Below are positions 9,433 to 16,957 of a stretch of DNA of 64,000 nucleotides, one piece after another. How positions within the stretch are numbered: the stretch's first letter is position 1; every line of letters starts with the position of its first letter. The DNA is taken from the NCBI GenBank assembly GCA_003279535.1, contig QCHO01000003.1:1-64000 (forward strand), written 5' to 3'. This DNA comes from Prochlorococcus sp. AG-402-C22. GTDB taxonomy: Bacteria > Cyanobacteriota > Cyanobacteriia > PCC-6307 > Cyanobiaceae. The notes under the pieces are model-generated. The model made no database searches. It was not told the DNA's origin and saw only the letters and a list, made by a program, of their open reading frames with translations. The position numbers and the translations under genes are program-made.

Positions 9433-9745
9433 TTTTTCAAGAATTATCTACCAGTTAAATAATTTATTTTTTGGGTTTCTAAGTGATACTTGGAGGATAA
9501 AATCTATTGGTTTAATTTCTGTTTTGACAGGCTATTTTTTGTTCGCCAATTTTCTTACAAAATTTATATCTGAAGGTAAAAATGAGTTGATTATGGTTCC
9601 AATAATTATCGTTTTTATTGAATTCATTATAAGAATTAAGCCTTCCTCTAGCTCAAAATTTTATTATATATGGACCGTAGTTGATAAATTAAGAATTGGT
9701 GCAGTCTATGCCATAATACTTGAGGCATTTAAATTAGGATCTTAA
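9419..9745 (+). CDS. ycf20: Ycf20-like (DUF565) membrane protein
   Basis: 108 residues with two clear hydrophobic segments (about 28-50 and 58-76) and the pattern of the Ycf20/DUF565 family conserved in cyanobacteria and plastids, including 'LSDTWRIKSIGLISVLTGYF'. In algae and plants Ycf20 has been linked to non-photochemical quenching and pigment stress, but its molecular role is not settled. The start lies inside the 3' end of the HAD gene. It converges on rpmF with only 3 bp between the stop codons. Confidence 0.8.
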   Translation: MQKTNFSRIIYQLNNLFFGFLSDTWRIKSIGLISVLTGYFLFANFLTKFISEGKNELIMVPIIIVFIEFIIRIKPSSSSKFYYIWTVVDKLRIGAVYAIILEAFKLGS

Positions 9746-9748
9746 AAG

Positions 9749-9919
9749 CTATTCTTCTTCTTCTTCTTCAATAGGGTAAACAAATCCTTGAGCTTTCCCA
9801 GTTAAAACTGATTTACCTAAAGATATAGCTTTTTGAGCTGCTAATGCTGCTTTGCCTTTCCAGACAGCGTGCCTTTGGTTCCTTTTGCTCTTTGATTTTT
9901 TCTTCTTTGGTACAGCCAT
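9749..9919 (-). CDS. rpmF: 50S ribosomal protein L32
   Basis: A 56-residue protein on the minus strand that is missing from the ORF track. It starts '[20 protein letters not shown]' and then reads '[19 protein letters not shown]', which is the L32 signature. The C-terminus is a run of six glutamates encoded by a GAA/TTC repeat. It is a structural protein of the large ribosomal subunit. The gene is divergent from the FtsH-like gene, and the ~130 bp between them must hold both promoters. Confidence 0.93.
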   Translation of the reverse strand: MAVPKKKKSKSKRNQRHAVWKGKAALAAQKAISLGKSVLTGKAQGFVYPIEEEEEE

Positions 9920-10050
9920 TCTGTTTCTTTGTTTCCATATATTAATATAACCCTTAACTGGTTATCTCCAAAACTTTTGAGTATATTTTGTTTATATACG
10001 TCAATTTTTTAAATAAGCATATATGCTTTATTAATCACTTATAAAGATTA

Positions 10051-11805
10051 GTGTTTAGATCAAAATTCTCATATTCAAATTCTAAATCAAGTTATTCGGA
10101 TCTTCTAGAGGATATAGAGACTGGAAAAATAGAATCAATATTTTTCTATCCGAGACAGAGAGAAATTGATGTTCTGTACAAAAATGGCGATAAATTTAAA
10201 ATACCTATCCTTTACAACGATCAATTAATCCTTGAAAAGGCAACTGAAAATAAAGTGGATCTCAGTATAAATAATAGTAGAAAAGAAACTACAGCTGCAA
10301 ATTCGTTCGCTTCAATAAGTCTTTTTCTGATTTTTATATTAGCTATAGTCTTAATCTTGAGGAGTACATCAAAATTGGCTTCCAGAGCTTTTGGTTTTTC
10401 TAAAAATCAAGCTAAATTTGTAACTATTGATGATGTAGAAACGAGATTCGATGATGTAGCTGGTGTTCCTGAAGCCGCTGAGGAATTAAAAGAGGTAATA
10501 ACTTTTTTGAAAGAACCAAAGAAATTTGAAAATCTTGGAGCAAAAGTACCTAAAGGTGTTCTTTTAATTGGCCCTCCAGGAACAGGTAAAACATTATTGG
10601 CTAAAGCAATTGCTGGTGAATCAGGAGTCCCTTTTCTCTCAATATCGGCATCAGAGTTTGTAGAACTTTTTGTTGGTGTTGGTGCAAGCCGTGTGCGGGA
10701 TCTATTTTCTAAGGCTAAGGAAAAATCTCCTTGTATAATTTTTATTGATGAAATTGATTCTATTGGTAGGCAAAGAGGGTCTGGGATCGGAGGTGGAAAT
10801 GATGAAAGAGAACAAACACTCAATCAGCTTCTAACTGAATTAGATGGTTTTGCTGATAATTCCGGGATTATTGTTTTAGCAGCAACAAATAGACCAGATA
10901 TTTTGGATGCAGCATTATTAAGACCAGGAAGATTTGATAGAAAAATAGAAGTAATGCTTCCAGATTTAGTTGGAAGAAAAAAAATTCTTTCAGTTCACTC
11001 ACTTTCAAAACCACTTTCAAACGGAGTTGACTTAGGATATTGGGCTTCTAGAACTGTTGGATTTTCGGGAGCAGATCTTGCAAATTTAATGAACGAGAGT
11101 GCTATTCACTGTGCAAGAGATGAATCTAAATTAATCAGTGATCTTCATATAGAAAATGCTCTTGATAAAATTACCATTGGCCTGAGAAGTTCATTAATAA
11201 CTTCTCCAAATATGAAAAAAATTATCGCTTATAACGAAGTAGGCAGAGCTATTGTATCTGCTGTGAGAAATGGTATTGAGTCAGTTGATAAAATTACGAT
11301 TTTACCTAGATCTGGATCTCTAGGAGGATATACAAAAATATGCCCTGATGAAGATGTAATTTCTAGTGGCTTGATTTCAAAAAAATTATTATTCTCAAAA
11401 ATAGAAATTGCCCTTGCTGGAAGAGCAGCAGAAACGATAGTTTTTGGGGAAAGTGAAATTACGCAATGCTCAATAAATGATATCTCTTATGCAACAAATA
11501 TTGTAAGGGAAATGGTTACAAAATATGGATTTTCAATTATTGGTCCAATTTCAATGAGTTCTGATAATAATGAAATGTTTTTGGGAGATGGATTATTTAG
11601 AAGAAAGCCTCTCATAGCAGAAAATACTAGTTCTAGAATAGATAGTGAAATCATAAAGATTTCTAAAATTTCATTAAATAATTCAATAAAAATATTAAAA
11701 AAAAATAGAGTCTTACTAGATAAATTAGTTGAAATACTTTTAAATCAAGAAACTATAGATAAAAAAGTTTTTAAATTAACAACTTCTAAATTGTTGAAAG
11801 TTTGA
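10051..11805 (+). CDS. FtsH-like AAA protein lacking the zinc-protease site (FtsHi-type)
   Basis: 584 residues, GTG start. An in-frame TAA six bases upstream of the start rules out an earlier one. It lacks the usual first membrane helix and opens directly with an FtsH-ext-like domain (~15-75), then one membrane helix (~88-103), then a complete AAA domain with Walker A 'GPPGTGKT' (174-181), Walker B 'IIFIDEID' and '[10 protein letters not shown]'. The peptidase domain is present in outline, but the zinc motif HEAGH is replaced by 'NEVGR' (N395-R399), so both histidine ligands are lost. The third-ligand aspartate survives in 'CSINDI' (D477). I infer an ATPase/unfoldase without proteolysis, like the inactive FtsHi proteins of chloroplasts. 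The frame is open and the ATPase motifs are perfect, so this is not ordinary decay. Confidence 0.88.
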   Translation: MFRSKFSYSNSKSSYSDLLEDIETGKIESIFFYPRQREIDVLYKNGDKFKIPILYNDQLILEKATENKVDLSINNSRKETTAANSFASISLFLIFILAIVLILRSTSKLASRAFGFSKNQAKFVTIDDVETRFDDVAGVPEAAEELKEVITFLKEPKKFENLGAKVPKGVLLIGPPGTGKTLLAKAIAGESGVPFLSISASEFVELFVGVGASRVRDLFSKAKEKSPCIIFIDEIDSIGRQRGSGIGGGNDEREQTLNQLLTELDGFADNSGIIVLAATNRPDILDAALLRPGRFDRKIEVMLPDLVGRKKILSVHSLSKPLSNGVDLGYWASRTVGFSGADLANLMNESAIHCARDESKLISDLHIENALDKITIGLRSSLITSPNMKKIIAYNEVGRAIVSAVRNGIESVDKITILPRSGSLGGYTKICPDEDVISSGLISKKLLFSKIEIALAGRAAETIVFGESEITQCSINDISYATNIVREMVTKYGFSIIGPISMSSDNNEMFLGDGLFRRKPLIAENTSSRIDSEIIKISKISLNNSIKILKKNRVLLDKLVEILLNQETIDKKVFKLTTSKLLKV

Positions 11806-11844
11806 TTTAATTGTTTTAAATTAAATTAAAAATATAATATTTTC

Positions 11845-12597
11845 TTGATAATTAAAAACAATACAACGAAGTTATTAGTTACAGTTTCATTTTTACTTAT
11901 TCTTCCACTTGTACAAAAACAATGGTTTAATTTGTATTTGTTCAATATTAATGATATTTCCTTTTATTCAATTCTTTACTATTTGAGCGGTACAATATGT
12001 CCATCTATGGTATGTTTAAATTCTTTAAAATGCTATACATACTATGATTTTAATAAGAATAATATTTATAGTAAAAATATAATTACAGGTAAAAGATTAT
12101 TTTTCTTAGTAGCAATAAATTTGATATTTCTCTCGTACTATATAGCTGATTACATATATATAAATTTTGATCTTATATTTAATCTATTTTTTGAAGAAAT
12201 TAATATACCAAAACCGGATATTATTCAGTTAAGTTTTTTCATTTTTATAATTTCTAGTCTATTAATTTTTAAGAAATCTAGGTTTTTATTAAAAAAATTA
12301 ATCTTGGTAAATTTTATATTGATTTCTCTTTTTCTTTGGCATCTTCAAATTAATAATATTAATGTTGATGATCAGTTTCATATTTATAGATATTTTGGTT
12401 TAAATGACCTAAATTTAATTAATGTTTTTATCTTAGTCGCTATAGAAATTTCTTTTTTTACGTGGTCTTTTTTATCATATAAAACTAATTTAAGCGATTG
12501 GATCGTACACAAACCTCATAAAGTGGATGTTATCCCCATTTTGAATATGTTTATTTTTTATTTTTTTATAATTATTTACTACTCAATACTTAATTAA
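11845..12597 (+). CDS. Unknown polytopic membrane protein downstream of the FtsH-like gene
   Basis: 250 residues from a TTG start. About six hydrophobic segments can be seen (near 8-25, 39-57, 84-102, 125-141, 150-167 and 188-206, with another at 231-247). It is extremely rich in Ile, Phe, Asn and Leu. I do not recognise the family. It begins 39 bp after the FtsH-like gene on the same strand and could share its transcript, which would make it a candidate partner. It converges on the peroxiredoxin gene. No catalytic motif is visible. Confidence 0.6.
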   Translation: MIIKNNTTKLLVTVSFLLILPLVQKQWFNLYLFNINDISFYSILYYLSGTICPSMVCLNSLKCYTYYDFNKNNIYSKNIITGKRLFFLVAINLIFLSYYIADYIYINFDLIFNLFFEEINIPKPDIIQLSFFIFIISSLLIFKKSRFLLKKLILVNFILISLFLWHLQINNINVDDQFHIYRYFGLNDLNLINVFILVAIEISFFTWSFLSYKTNLSDWIVHKPHKVDVIPILNMFIFYFFIIIYYSILN

Positions 12598-12613
12598 AAA
12601 TTGTCTAATCCTT

Positions 12614-13198
12614 TTATAGTGCAGAAAAATATTCCTTACTACCTTTGGGGTCCTCTAACATTGTTTTCTCCCCGGGGGTCCAGTTGGCTGGACAGACTTC
12701 ATCTGGGTTTGCCGCAACGTATTGGTAACCTTGAAGAATTCTTAGTGTTTCATCAACATTTCTGCCTACAGGAGCCTTGTTAACAGTAGTATGCATAACT
12801 ACACCTTCGGGATTGATAAGAAACAAACCTCTATCTGCCTCTCCATCATCATTAAGAACATTGTATGCCTGGCAAATTTCTCTTTTTAAGTCAGAAACTA
12901 ACGGGTAGTTAATATCACCTATTCCACCTTCATTTCTTGGAGTTTGTATCCAAGCCAAATGACAGTGTTTGCTATCAACTGATACTCCAAGTATTTCCGT
13001 ATTAAGTGCTGAGAAATCTTGATATCTATCACTAAATGCAGTGATTTCAGTTGGGCATACAAATGTAAAATCTAGTGGGTAAAAGAATAAAACAACCCAT
13101 TTACCTCTTAGACCTGAAAGTGTAATCTCCTTAAACTCCTGATCATATACTGCTGTAGCACTAAAGTCTGGTGCTTCTTGGCCAACTCTTAAGCTCAT
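12614..13198 (-). CDS. Typical 2-Cys peroxiredoxin
   Basis: 194 residues of the AhpC/TSA family. The peroxidatic cysteine is C48 in '[12 protein letters not shown]' and the resolving cysteine is C169 in '[12 protein letters not shown]', the arrangement of typical 2-Cys enzymes that work as head-to-tail dimers and decamers. It reduces H2O2 and organic peroxides with thioredoxin as electron donor. The C-terminal 'YF' region of overoxidation-sensitive forms is present as 'KEYFSAL'. A good promoter lies upstream (separate entry). Codon use is slightly GC-richer than its neighbours, as expected for a highly expressed gene. Confidence 0.95.
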   Translation of the reverse strand: MSLRVGQEAPDFSATAVYDQEFKEITLSGLRGKWVVLFFYPLDFTFVCPTEITAFSDRYQDFSALNTEILGVSVDSKHCHLAWIQTPRNEGGIGDINYPLVSDLKREICQAYNVLNDDGEADRGLFLINPEGVVMHTTVNKAPVGRNVDETLRILQGYQYVAANPDEVCPANWTPGEKTMLEDPKGSKEYFSAL

Positions 13199-13251
13199 GA
13201 AAAAATTTGTCCTTATTTAAATTATTTATGGTCTGAATGACCGTAATAAGT

Positions 13252-13281
13252 ATTATAATTTTATTGATAATGAATTAGCAA
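13252..13281 (-). promoter_or_regulatory. Predicted sigma70-type promoter of the 2-Cys peroxiredoxin gene
   Basis: On the minus strand, -35 TTGCTA (13276-13281) and a perfect -10 TATAAT (13252-13257) are separated by 18 bp. Transcription would start near 13245, leaving a leader of about 45 nt before the ATG at 13198. Read by eye only; no start-site data. Confidence 0.5.
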
Positions 13282-13503
13282 GTTTTTTTTTAATTCAATG
13301 AAATGGCATTATTCTTTTACTAGGAAATTTACAATTTTGAATCATAATAAACTTTTAAAAAATCTCAAAAAGGAGTTAACTAAATATCCCATTAAGAGGC
13401 TTGACAACAAAAAATTATAATTAAAAGAAATTTTATTTTATTTAAGATTCCCTTAAATTAAACTCTCTATAATTGGGGTTACTCTTTTTAAAAACTTTTA
13501 ATT
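13282..13503. other. AT-rich intergenic region before the small-ORF island
   Basis: With the promoter above, this makes a ~305 bp gap without a recognisable gene. A TATAAT at 13468-13473, about 30 bp before the ATG at 13504, is a plausible -10 box for the small ORF that follows. A TTGACA at 13401-13406 has only 9 bp to the next TATAAT and is probably not used with it. I see no RNA gene or repeat here. Confidence 0.4.
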
Positions 13504-13662
13504 ATGGCTAAATATATTGAAAGACTAAAAGATAAAGTTAAAATAAAAAAATTTGATTCTAATCAACCAATTGGAGCTTGGGTTTTCGTTATAATATTAA
13601 ATATAGTAGGATTTGCGGGTTATTATTACTTAAAGGTAAATCATATACAACTAGGTAGTTAA
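13504..13662 (+). CDS. Small single-helix membrane protein, unknown
   Basis: 52 residues, not in the ORF track. A basic N-terminus ('KYIERLKDKVKIKKF') is followed by one hydrophobic segment at about 23-43 ('PIGAWVFVIILNIVGFAGYY') and a short tail. It lacks the ExxNGR motif of high-light-inducible proteins, so I do not call it an Hli. A TATAAT about 30 bp upstream supports expression. It is the first of a series of tiny ORFs in this stretch. Confidence 0.5.
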   Translation: MAKYIERLKDKVKIKKFDSNQPIGAWVFVIILNIVGFAGYYYLKVNHIQLGS

Positions 13663-13666
13663 AAAC

Positions 13667-13933
13667 TTATCTTATTTCCTTTTTAATTGAGCGGCAAAAA
13701 TTTCTTAACCTTTCGCTGCTCGTTAAATCAGGTAATGTCCATATTGATTCTGTTTCCGGTATTGGATCCTTGCTCCATTCTTTGAATTCTTCCATTATGG
13801 AAGCCTTATTCAATTTTGAAATTTCCTTTTTTCTTTTGTTTAAATATTTTCTAATAACAGTTAAATTTTCCTCAATATATTCAATCATAATAAAAACAAA
13901 ATCTAGAATTAATCTATCATCTAGCGTGTTCAT
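13667..13933 (-). CDS. Small hypothetical protein
   Basis: 88 residues, hydrophilic and probably mostly helical, with a basic segment 'IRKYLNKRKKEISKLNKAS' and a C-terminal 'LTSSERLRNFCRSIKKEIR'. No membrane segment or known motif is seen and the family is not recognised. It converges with the small membrane ORF at 13504-13662 (4 bp between them) and lies just downstream of the broken ORF at 13952-14122 on the same strand. Confidence 0.5.
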   Translation of the reverse strand: MNTLDDRLILDFVFIMIEYIEENLTVIRKYLNKRKKEISKLNKASIMEEFKEWSKDPIPETESIWTLPDLTSSERLRNFCRSIKKEIR

Positions 13934-13951
13934 ATTTATAGTTGAACTTGA

Positions 13952-14122
13952 TTAGACGTTTTGTACAGCTTGGAATAGTCCAAAAGAATATCCACCTATA
14001 AGAATCCATCCAAGTACACTCGAGATTATTGTAGATCTTCTATTGTGCCTTCTTAGAGCAGATTCAATCATCTCATTTACTTCAGCTCTATTTAAAAATT
14101 ATTCTCTAGAGTTTTTTTCCAT
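13952..14122 (-). pseudogene. Small membrane-protein gene with an in-frame stop at codon 8
   Basis: From an ATG at 14122 the frame reads MEKNSRE, then TAA, then 'FLNRAEVNEMIESALRRHNR' and a C-terminal hydrophobic helix ('STIISSVLGWILIGGYSFGL') to a stop at 13952. The total is 57 codons and the frame is otherwise continuous. A single base change (for example AAA or GAA to TAA) explains the stop. Translation could restart at the ATG at 14071 and give a 39-residue protein that keeps the membrane helix. It may therefore be a pseudogene, a shortened gene or a sequencing error. Confidence 0.5.
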
Positions 14123-14323
14123 TTTTTTTTTTTTTTACAATAAACGAATTTACATGAAAGTGAGTTTAGGATTTTGAATTGATAACTAAAGTTTTATTTC
14201 TGCAGAATTAATATTTTATTTTTTTATTTAGAGATAGATTTTAAATAAGTTTAAGAAGTAATTTTTAAATTTTAAGATAGACTGATTCTATTAAGATACT
14301 ACAGTTATTTTTTACTGCCAAAA

Positions 14324-14491
14324 ATGAATATTAATGATAAATATGTTCTTGAAATGCTTAATAAACTTATAGCTATAGACAGGCTAAATAAAATTCAAAT
14401 TCTGCAAATGGTTAATTTAGTTTCTCTATCAAACGATATCAATGATTTAAAGGATAATTTAAAATGGGAAAATCCCGAATCTTTGCTTTAA
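14324..14491 (+). CDS. Small hypothetical helical protein
   Basis: 55 residues, not in the ORF track, starting with ATG. The sequence ('YVLEMLNKLIAIDRLNKIQI...') shows a heptad-like spacing of Leu and Ile through most of its length, suggesting a coiled coil or amphipathic helix. No known family is recognised and no strong promoter is visible upstream. Support is limited to an open frame with sensible composition in a region full of similar tiny ORFs. Confidence 0.4.
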   Translation: MNINDKYVLEMLNKLIAIDRLNKIQILQMVNLVSLSNDINDLKDNLKWENPESLL

Positions 14492-14638
14492 ATTACTTAT
14501 GGTTTATCCACTATTAATTCGTTAAATTCAATAGTTTAAATTTAGAATAATTATTAATAATTAAATAAATTAATTAAATAAGTAAATTAATTAAGAGTAC
14601 TCAGTATCAACAATATAAAAATAAAATTTTAATTTAAA

Positions 14639-14830
14639 TTATACGGACAAATTGTTTAAATTAATTTTTGATAATAAGGTTTTCTTTTGATATATTTCCT
14701 CTTGATTACCTTGATTCAGGGTTGTTTTCTTATCCTTGTTAAATGTTTTGACTAATATTGTGGTAGTTAGGATTATTAAAAATATTATTAGTAAATCTCC
14801 AACAGTTATTCCTCGCTCCTTAAGATTCAT
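14639..14830 (-). CDS. Small single-helix membrane protein, unknown
   Basis: 63 residues: short basic start 'NLKERGITVG', one transmembrane helix at about 11-28 ('DLLIIFLIILTTTILV'), then a Lys/Asn/Gln-rich tail. The helix lies near the N-terminus, so it would act as a signal anchor. The family is not recognised. The intergenic sequence on both sides is low-complexity AT. Confidence 0.5.
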   Translation of the reverse strand: MNLKERGITVGDLLIIFLIILTTTILVKTFNKDKKTTLNQGNQEEIYQKKTLLSKINLNNLSV

Positions 14831-14991
14831 AGTAGATTATATATTTTCTTTAATATAGCCTTTTTTATTTATATGATTAGTAATTTTTACAAACTTGCTA
14901 AATATATGAGTATTGATTAATTATAAAAAATTATAAAAATATCAAGACTTACGTTTGTTTTTTCATATAAAAAAATATAACAAATTTATAA

Positions 14992-15172
14992 ATGTATAAT
15001 ACAAAAAAAATTGATAGTACTAACCCTCCTGATTTTTTCTCAAAGGAGATGATTATTACAAAAAAAAGCTCTTAACGAAAATCGACTTAAATATACTTAT
15101 CAAAAACAGTTAATCTCAGATTTAGACTATAAGCACAAAGAATGGTCAAAATTTGTTGGAAGTGAGTTTTAA
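14992..15172 (+). pseudogene. Small gene split by a +1 shift in an A8 run
   Basis: ATG at 14992 opens 'MYNTKKIDSTNPPDFFSKEM' and runs to a stop at codon 28, just after a run of eight adenines (15060-15067). Removing one A joins it to a second open frame, 'ALNENRLKYTYQKQLISDLD', that continues to a stop at 15172. The joined product would be 59 residues, hydrophilic and basic. The same ACA8 string occurs near the 5' end without harm to the frame. This could be a mutation, a sequencing error, or a slippage site where polymerase restores the frame in part of the transcripts. Confidence 0.45.
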
Positions 15173-15321
15173 AAGCTTTCGTTAATTATATTTAAAAGTT
15201 TATTTCTTTTATTTGTGTTCTTCTCTTCCAAATTAATTGTTACTTCGTCATTAATAATAGGCTTTGCTTCATAAGCTAAATACCAAAGAATAAATCCTAC
15301 AGGTAATATTAAGATATGCAT
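15169..15321 (-). CDS. Small membrane protein, unknown
   Basis: 50 residues, not in the ORF track. A hydrophobic N-terminus ('MHILILPVGFILWYLAYEA') is followed by a charged tail rich in Asn, Glu and Lys. It could be a signal anchor with a cytoplasmic tail. It converges with and overlaps the frameshifted ORF by 4 bp, and is divergent from the ribbon-helix-helix gene at 15399. Confidence 0.4.
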   Translation of the reverse strand: MHILILPVGFILWYLAYEAKPIINDEVTINLEEKNTNKRNKLLNIINESF

Positions 15322-15362
15322 AATAAAAATTATTTGACTTAAATCAAATATAGTGCAACACT

Positions 15363-15385
15363 TATAATGTGCAAGTGTGACACTT
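15363..15385 (+). promoter_or_regulatory. -10 box followed by a perfect palindrome, candidate operator
   Basis: TATAAT (15363-15368) is followed by the palindrome AAGTGT-G-ACACTT (15373-15385), which would cover the transcription start of the RHH gene whose ATG is at 15399. A nearly identical string, in opposite orientation (GTGTCACACTTA), sits right after that gene's stop codon. RHH repressors typically bind short palindromes over their own promoters. The assignment to this gene's product is inference. Confidence 0.5.
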
Positions 15386-15398
15386 AAATTTATTTATT

Positions 15399-15767
15399 AT
15401 GCCCTCTCAGAGGAAAAGAATTGGTTTTTTGCCGAGTGAGGAAGTTCACGAAATTATTGATAAATTATGTAAGGCTAATGAATTTAGTCAGTCAAAAGTT
15501 ACTGGTTTATTGGTTGAAGAGGCATTAAGATCCAGAGGAGTATTAAGCGATATATTTCCCGACAAATCAAGCTTTATGTTGAATTTTGTAAATAATTCTT
15601 TTGAACAAGAATCAGTCTCTAAAAATGACAAATCCCTAGTTAATAGTGATGATTATATGATGAATAAAAACACATTGTCCAATGATATCAAATTGATGCA
15701 TGAATTTATTGAATTTAAGTATTTCAAGAAAGTTATGAACCAAAATAACGACATTTTAAAAAAATAG
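15399..15767 (+). CDS. Ribbon-helix-helix (CopG/Arc-like) DNA-binding protein
   Basis: 122 residues. The N-terminal ~45 fit an RHH fold: a basic strand 'SQRKRIGFLPSEEV', helix 'HEIIDKLCKANE' and helix 'SQSKVTGLLVEEALRSRGVL'. The remainder (~50-122) is hydrophilic and unlike any domain I know; it may mediate assembly. RHH proteins bind DNA as dimers through the strand. A palindrome over the promoter and a copy after the stop codon suggest autoregulation. No toxin gene follows directly, so a toxin-antitoxin role is not supported. Confidence 0.7.
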   Translation: MPSQRKRIGFLPSEEVHEIIDKLCKANEFSQSKVTGLLVEEALRSRGVLSDIFPDKSSFMLNFVNNSFEQESVSKNDKSLVNSDDYMMNKNTLSNDIKLMHEFIEFKYFKKVMNQNNDILKK

Positions 15768-15904
15768 GTGTCACACTTATTATAATTAGTATCAAATAAC
15801 TTTTACGTGTGAGGTTGAAATCAAAAAATACTAAATATTTTTGAAACTAATTCTAAATAATTGCTTAAAGGGATTCCTAAAATTATTTGAAACTTTAAAA
15901 TTAA

Positions 15905-15943
15905 GCGGACTAAATCCTCGTGGAGAAATGAACCTTAGCCCGC
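15905..15943. other. GC-rich hairpin in AT-rich intergenic DNA, possible structured RNA or terminator
   Basis: GCGGACTAA (15905-15913) pairs with TTAGCCCGC (15935-15943) with one A-C mismatch, and the loop holds a smaller CTC-GTG-GAG hairpin. The surrounding 260 bp (15768-16029) have no convincing ORF. On the plus strand the stem is followed by ATTAAAAAAA; on the minus strand by a T-rich stretch, so a minus-strand terminator is possible. No known RNA family is recognised. Confidence 0.4.
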
Positions 15944-16029
15944 ATTAAAAAAATAGCAATAAAAAAATATTTATACAATAAACGTGTATACTTTCGATCT
16001 AAAATTGGAAGTTTAAACCCTATATCTTT

Positions 16030-16182
16030 ATGGCAGTAACTGAATTAAATGAAGACACACAAGATCAAATATGTGATCTTCTTGAGAATCTTCAACAAGT
16101 AGAGAATCTTAAAAATAAAGATATGCGTATTTTACTTGATAAAATAGTAAGAAGGTTTGGAGGGAAAGTAGTAAATAAATGA
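16030..16182 (+). CDS. Small hypothetical protein coupled to a thioredoxin-like gene
   Basis: 50 residues, not in the ORF track: 'MAVTELNEDTQDQICDLLEN', then a Leu-rich helical part ending 'RILLDKIVRRFGGKVVNK'. It starts with ATG, and its TGA overlaps the ATG of the thioredoxin-like gene (ATGA), which indicates translational coupling. A TATACT about 35 bp upstream may serve as a -10 box. The family is not recognised. Confidence 0.55.
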   Translation: MAVTELNEDTQDQICDLLENLQQVENLKNKDMRILLDKIVRRFGGKVVNK

Positions 16183-16568
16183 AACGTTTATTAATCCTAC
16201 TTTTTGTTGTTCTTACTTCACCAAATGCACTCCATAGCTCTCATTTATATAAACAGAGAGAACTTATAGTTACTTCAGAAAGTACTAGAGAAAATATTAA
16301 GTTTGCAAAGTATCTAAAAGATAGTGGTGTAATTAAATATTCAGCATATTGGTGTCCTAATTGCCTTAATCAAGGAGAATTTTTTGGTAAGCAAGCTTAT
16401 AAGGAACTTAATGTAGTTGAGTGTGCTAAAGATGGCAAAAACAGTCAAACTCAAGTATGTATTGATAAAAAAATTAGAGGTTTTCCCTCATGGGAAATAA
16501 ATGGAAAAATAATTTTAGGCGTACTCACACTAAAAGAGCTATCCATATTGACTGGATATGAGAATTAG
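16179..16568 (+). CDS. Exported thioredoxin-like domain of the VKOR-fused type, standalone
   Basis: 129 residues. A signal peptide (~1-20, 'KRLLILLFVVLTSPNALHS') precedes a thioredoxin-like domain with the redox motif 'YWCPNCLNQGEFFGKQA' (C59, C62) and two more cysteines, C82 ('VVECAKDG') and C94 ('QVCIDKK'), then 'GFPSWEINGK'. This four-cysteine pattern matches the thioredoxin domain that follows VKOR in bacterial and plastid fusion proteins that make disulfide bonds. Here there is no VKOR membrane part. The protein should act in the periplasm or thylakoid lumen, perhaps with a VKOR encoded elsewhere. Confidence 0.75.
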   Translation: MKRLLILLFVVLTSPNALHSSHLYKQRELIVTSESTRENIKFAKYLKDSGVIKYSAYWCPNCLNQGEFFGKQAYKELNVVECAKDGKNSQTQVCIDKKIRGFPSWEINGKIILGVLTLKELSILTGYEN

Positions 16569-16609
16569 GGATTAAGTAATAAGATTATTACTTAGATAAA
16601 GTAATTATT

Positions 16610-16762
16610 TATTTCCTTCTTAAAAGTCAATTCTTGAGCTCCTTTCATGCATCCTCCAACTGGATAACTAATTACTTTCTTTGATATTGCACCAATACTA
16701 ATAGCAAGTATCCCAATACCAAATATTGCTTTTGATCTTTTGCTAGCAAAGAGAGATTTCAT
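16610..16762 (-). CDS. Small membrane protein with Gly/Cys tail, unknown
   Basis: About 50 residues, not in the ORF track, from an ATG at 16762: basic start 'MKSLFASKRSKAIFGIGILA', a hydrophobic helix, then 'KKVISYPVGGCMKGAQELTF'. The family is not recognised. My reading of the last few codons is uncertain: a one-base difference in counting moves the stop up to ~20 bp further downstream, so the 3' end should be checked. Confidence 0.4.
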
Positions 16763-16957
16763 TTTATGGGTTTATTTACTAAATAGTAGGAATTTTACAA
16801 TTATTATGTGGATATATTTCAGTCTCAAGTGCAAAAATTCAAGCAATCCCGAATATAAAAGTTTTCTTATAATAACTTTTTAAAGATACTAATATTTTTA
16901 AAAATTCTTCAAAAAAAAGTTCATATATTCTCTTTTAGCAGCATTATTAGTTTGTAA

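Noticed and set aside
10407-10823. 138-codon minus-strand ORF inside the FtsH-like gene
   Set aside because: It is an antisense shadow of a conserved AAA domain, with Pro/Ser-rich low-quality sequence and no independent support.
12601-12783. 60-codon plus-strand ORF at the end of the peroxiredoxin gene
   Set aside because: It is antisense to the conserved resolving-Cys region, so it is explained by the peroxiredoxin coding strand.
13401-13421. TTGACA followed by TATAAT as a promoter
   Set aside because: Only 9 bp separate the two boxes, too short for sigma70; the TATAAT at 13468 is a better candidate for the gene at 13504.
13504-13662. High-light-inducible (Hli) protein
   Set aside because: It has one membrane helix and is of Hli size, but the ExxNGR chlorophyll-binding motif is absent.
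15334-15347. FNR/CRP-like box TTGAC-N4-ATCAA upstream of the RHH gene
   Set aside because: It matches a palindromic consensus by eye, but its distance to the -10 box does not fit usual activator positions and AT-rich DNA yields such matches often.
16804-16881. 25-codon ORF starting MWIYFSLKCKNSS
   Set aside because: No ribosome-binding site, no promoter at a sensible distance and no recognisable pattern; likely chance in AT-rich DNA.
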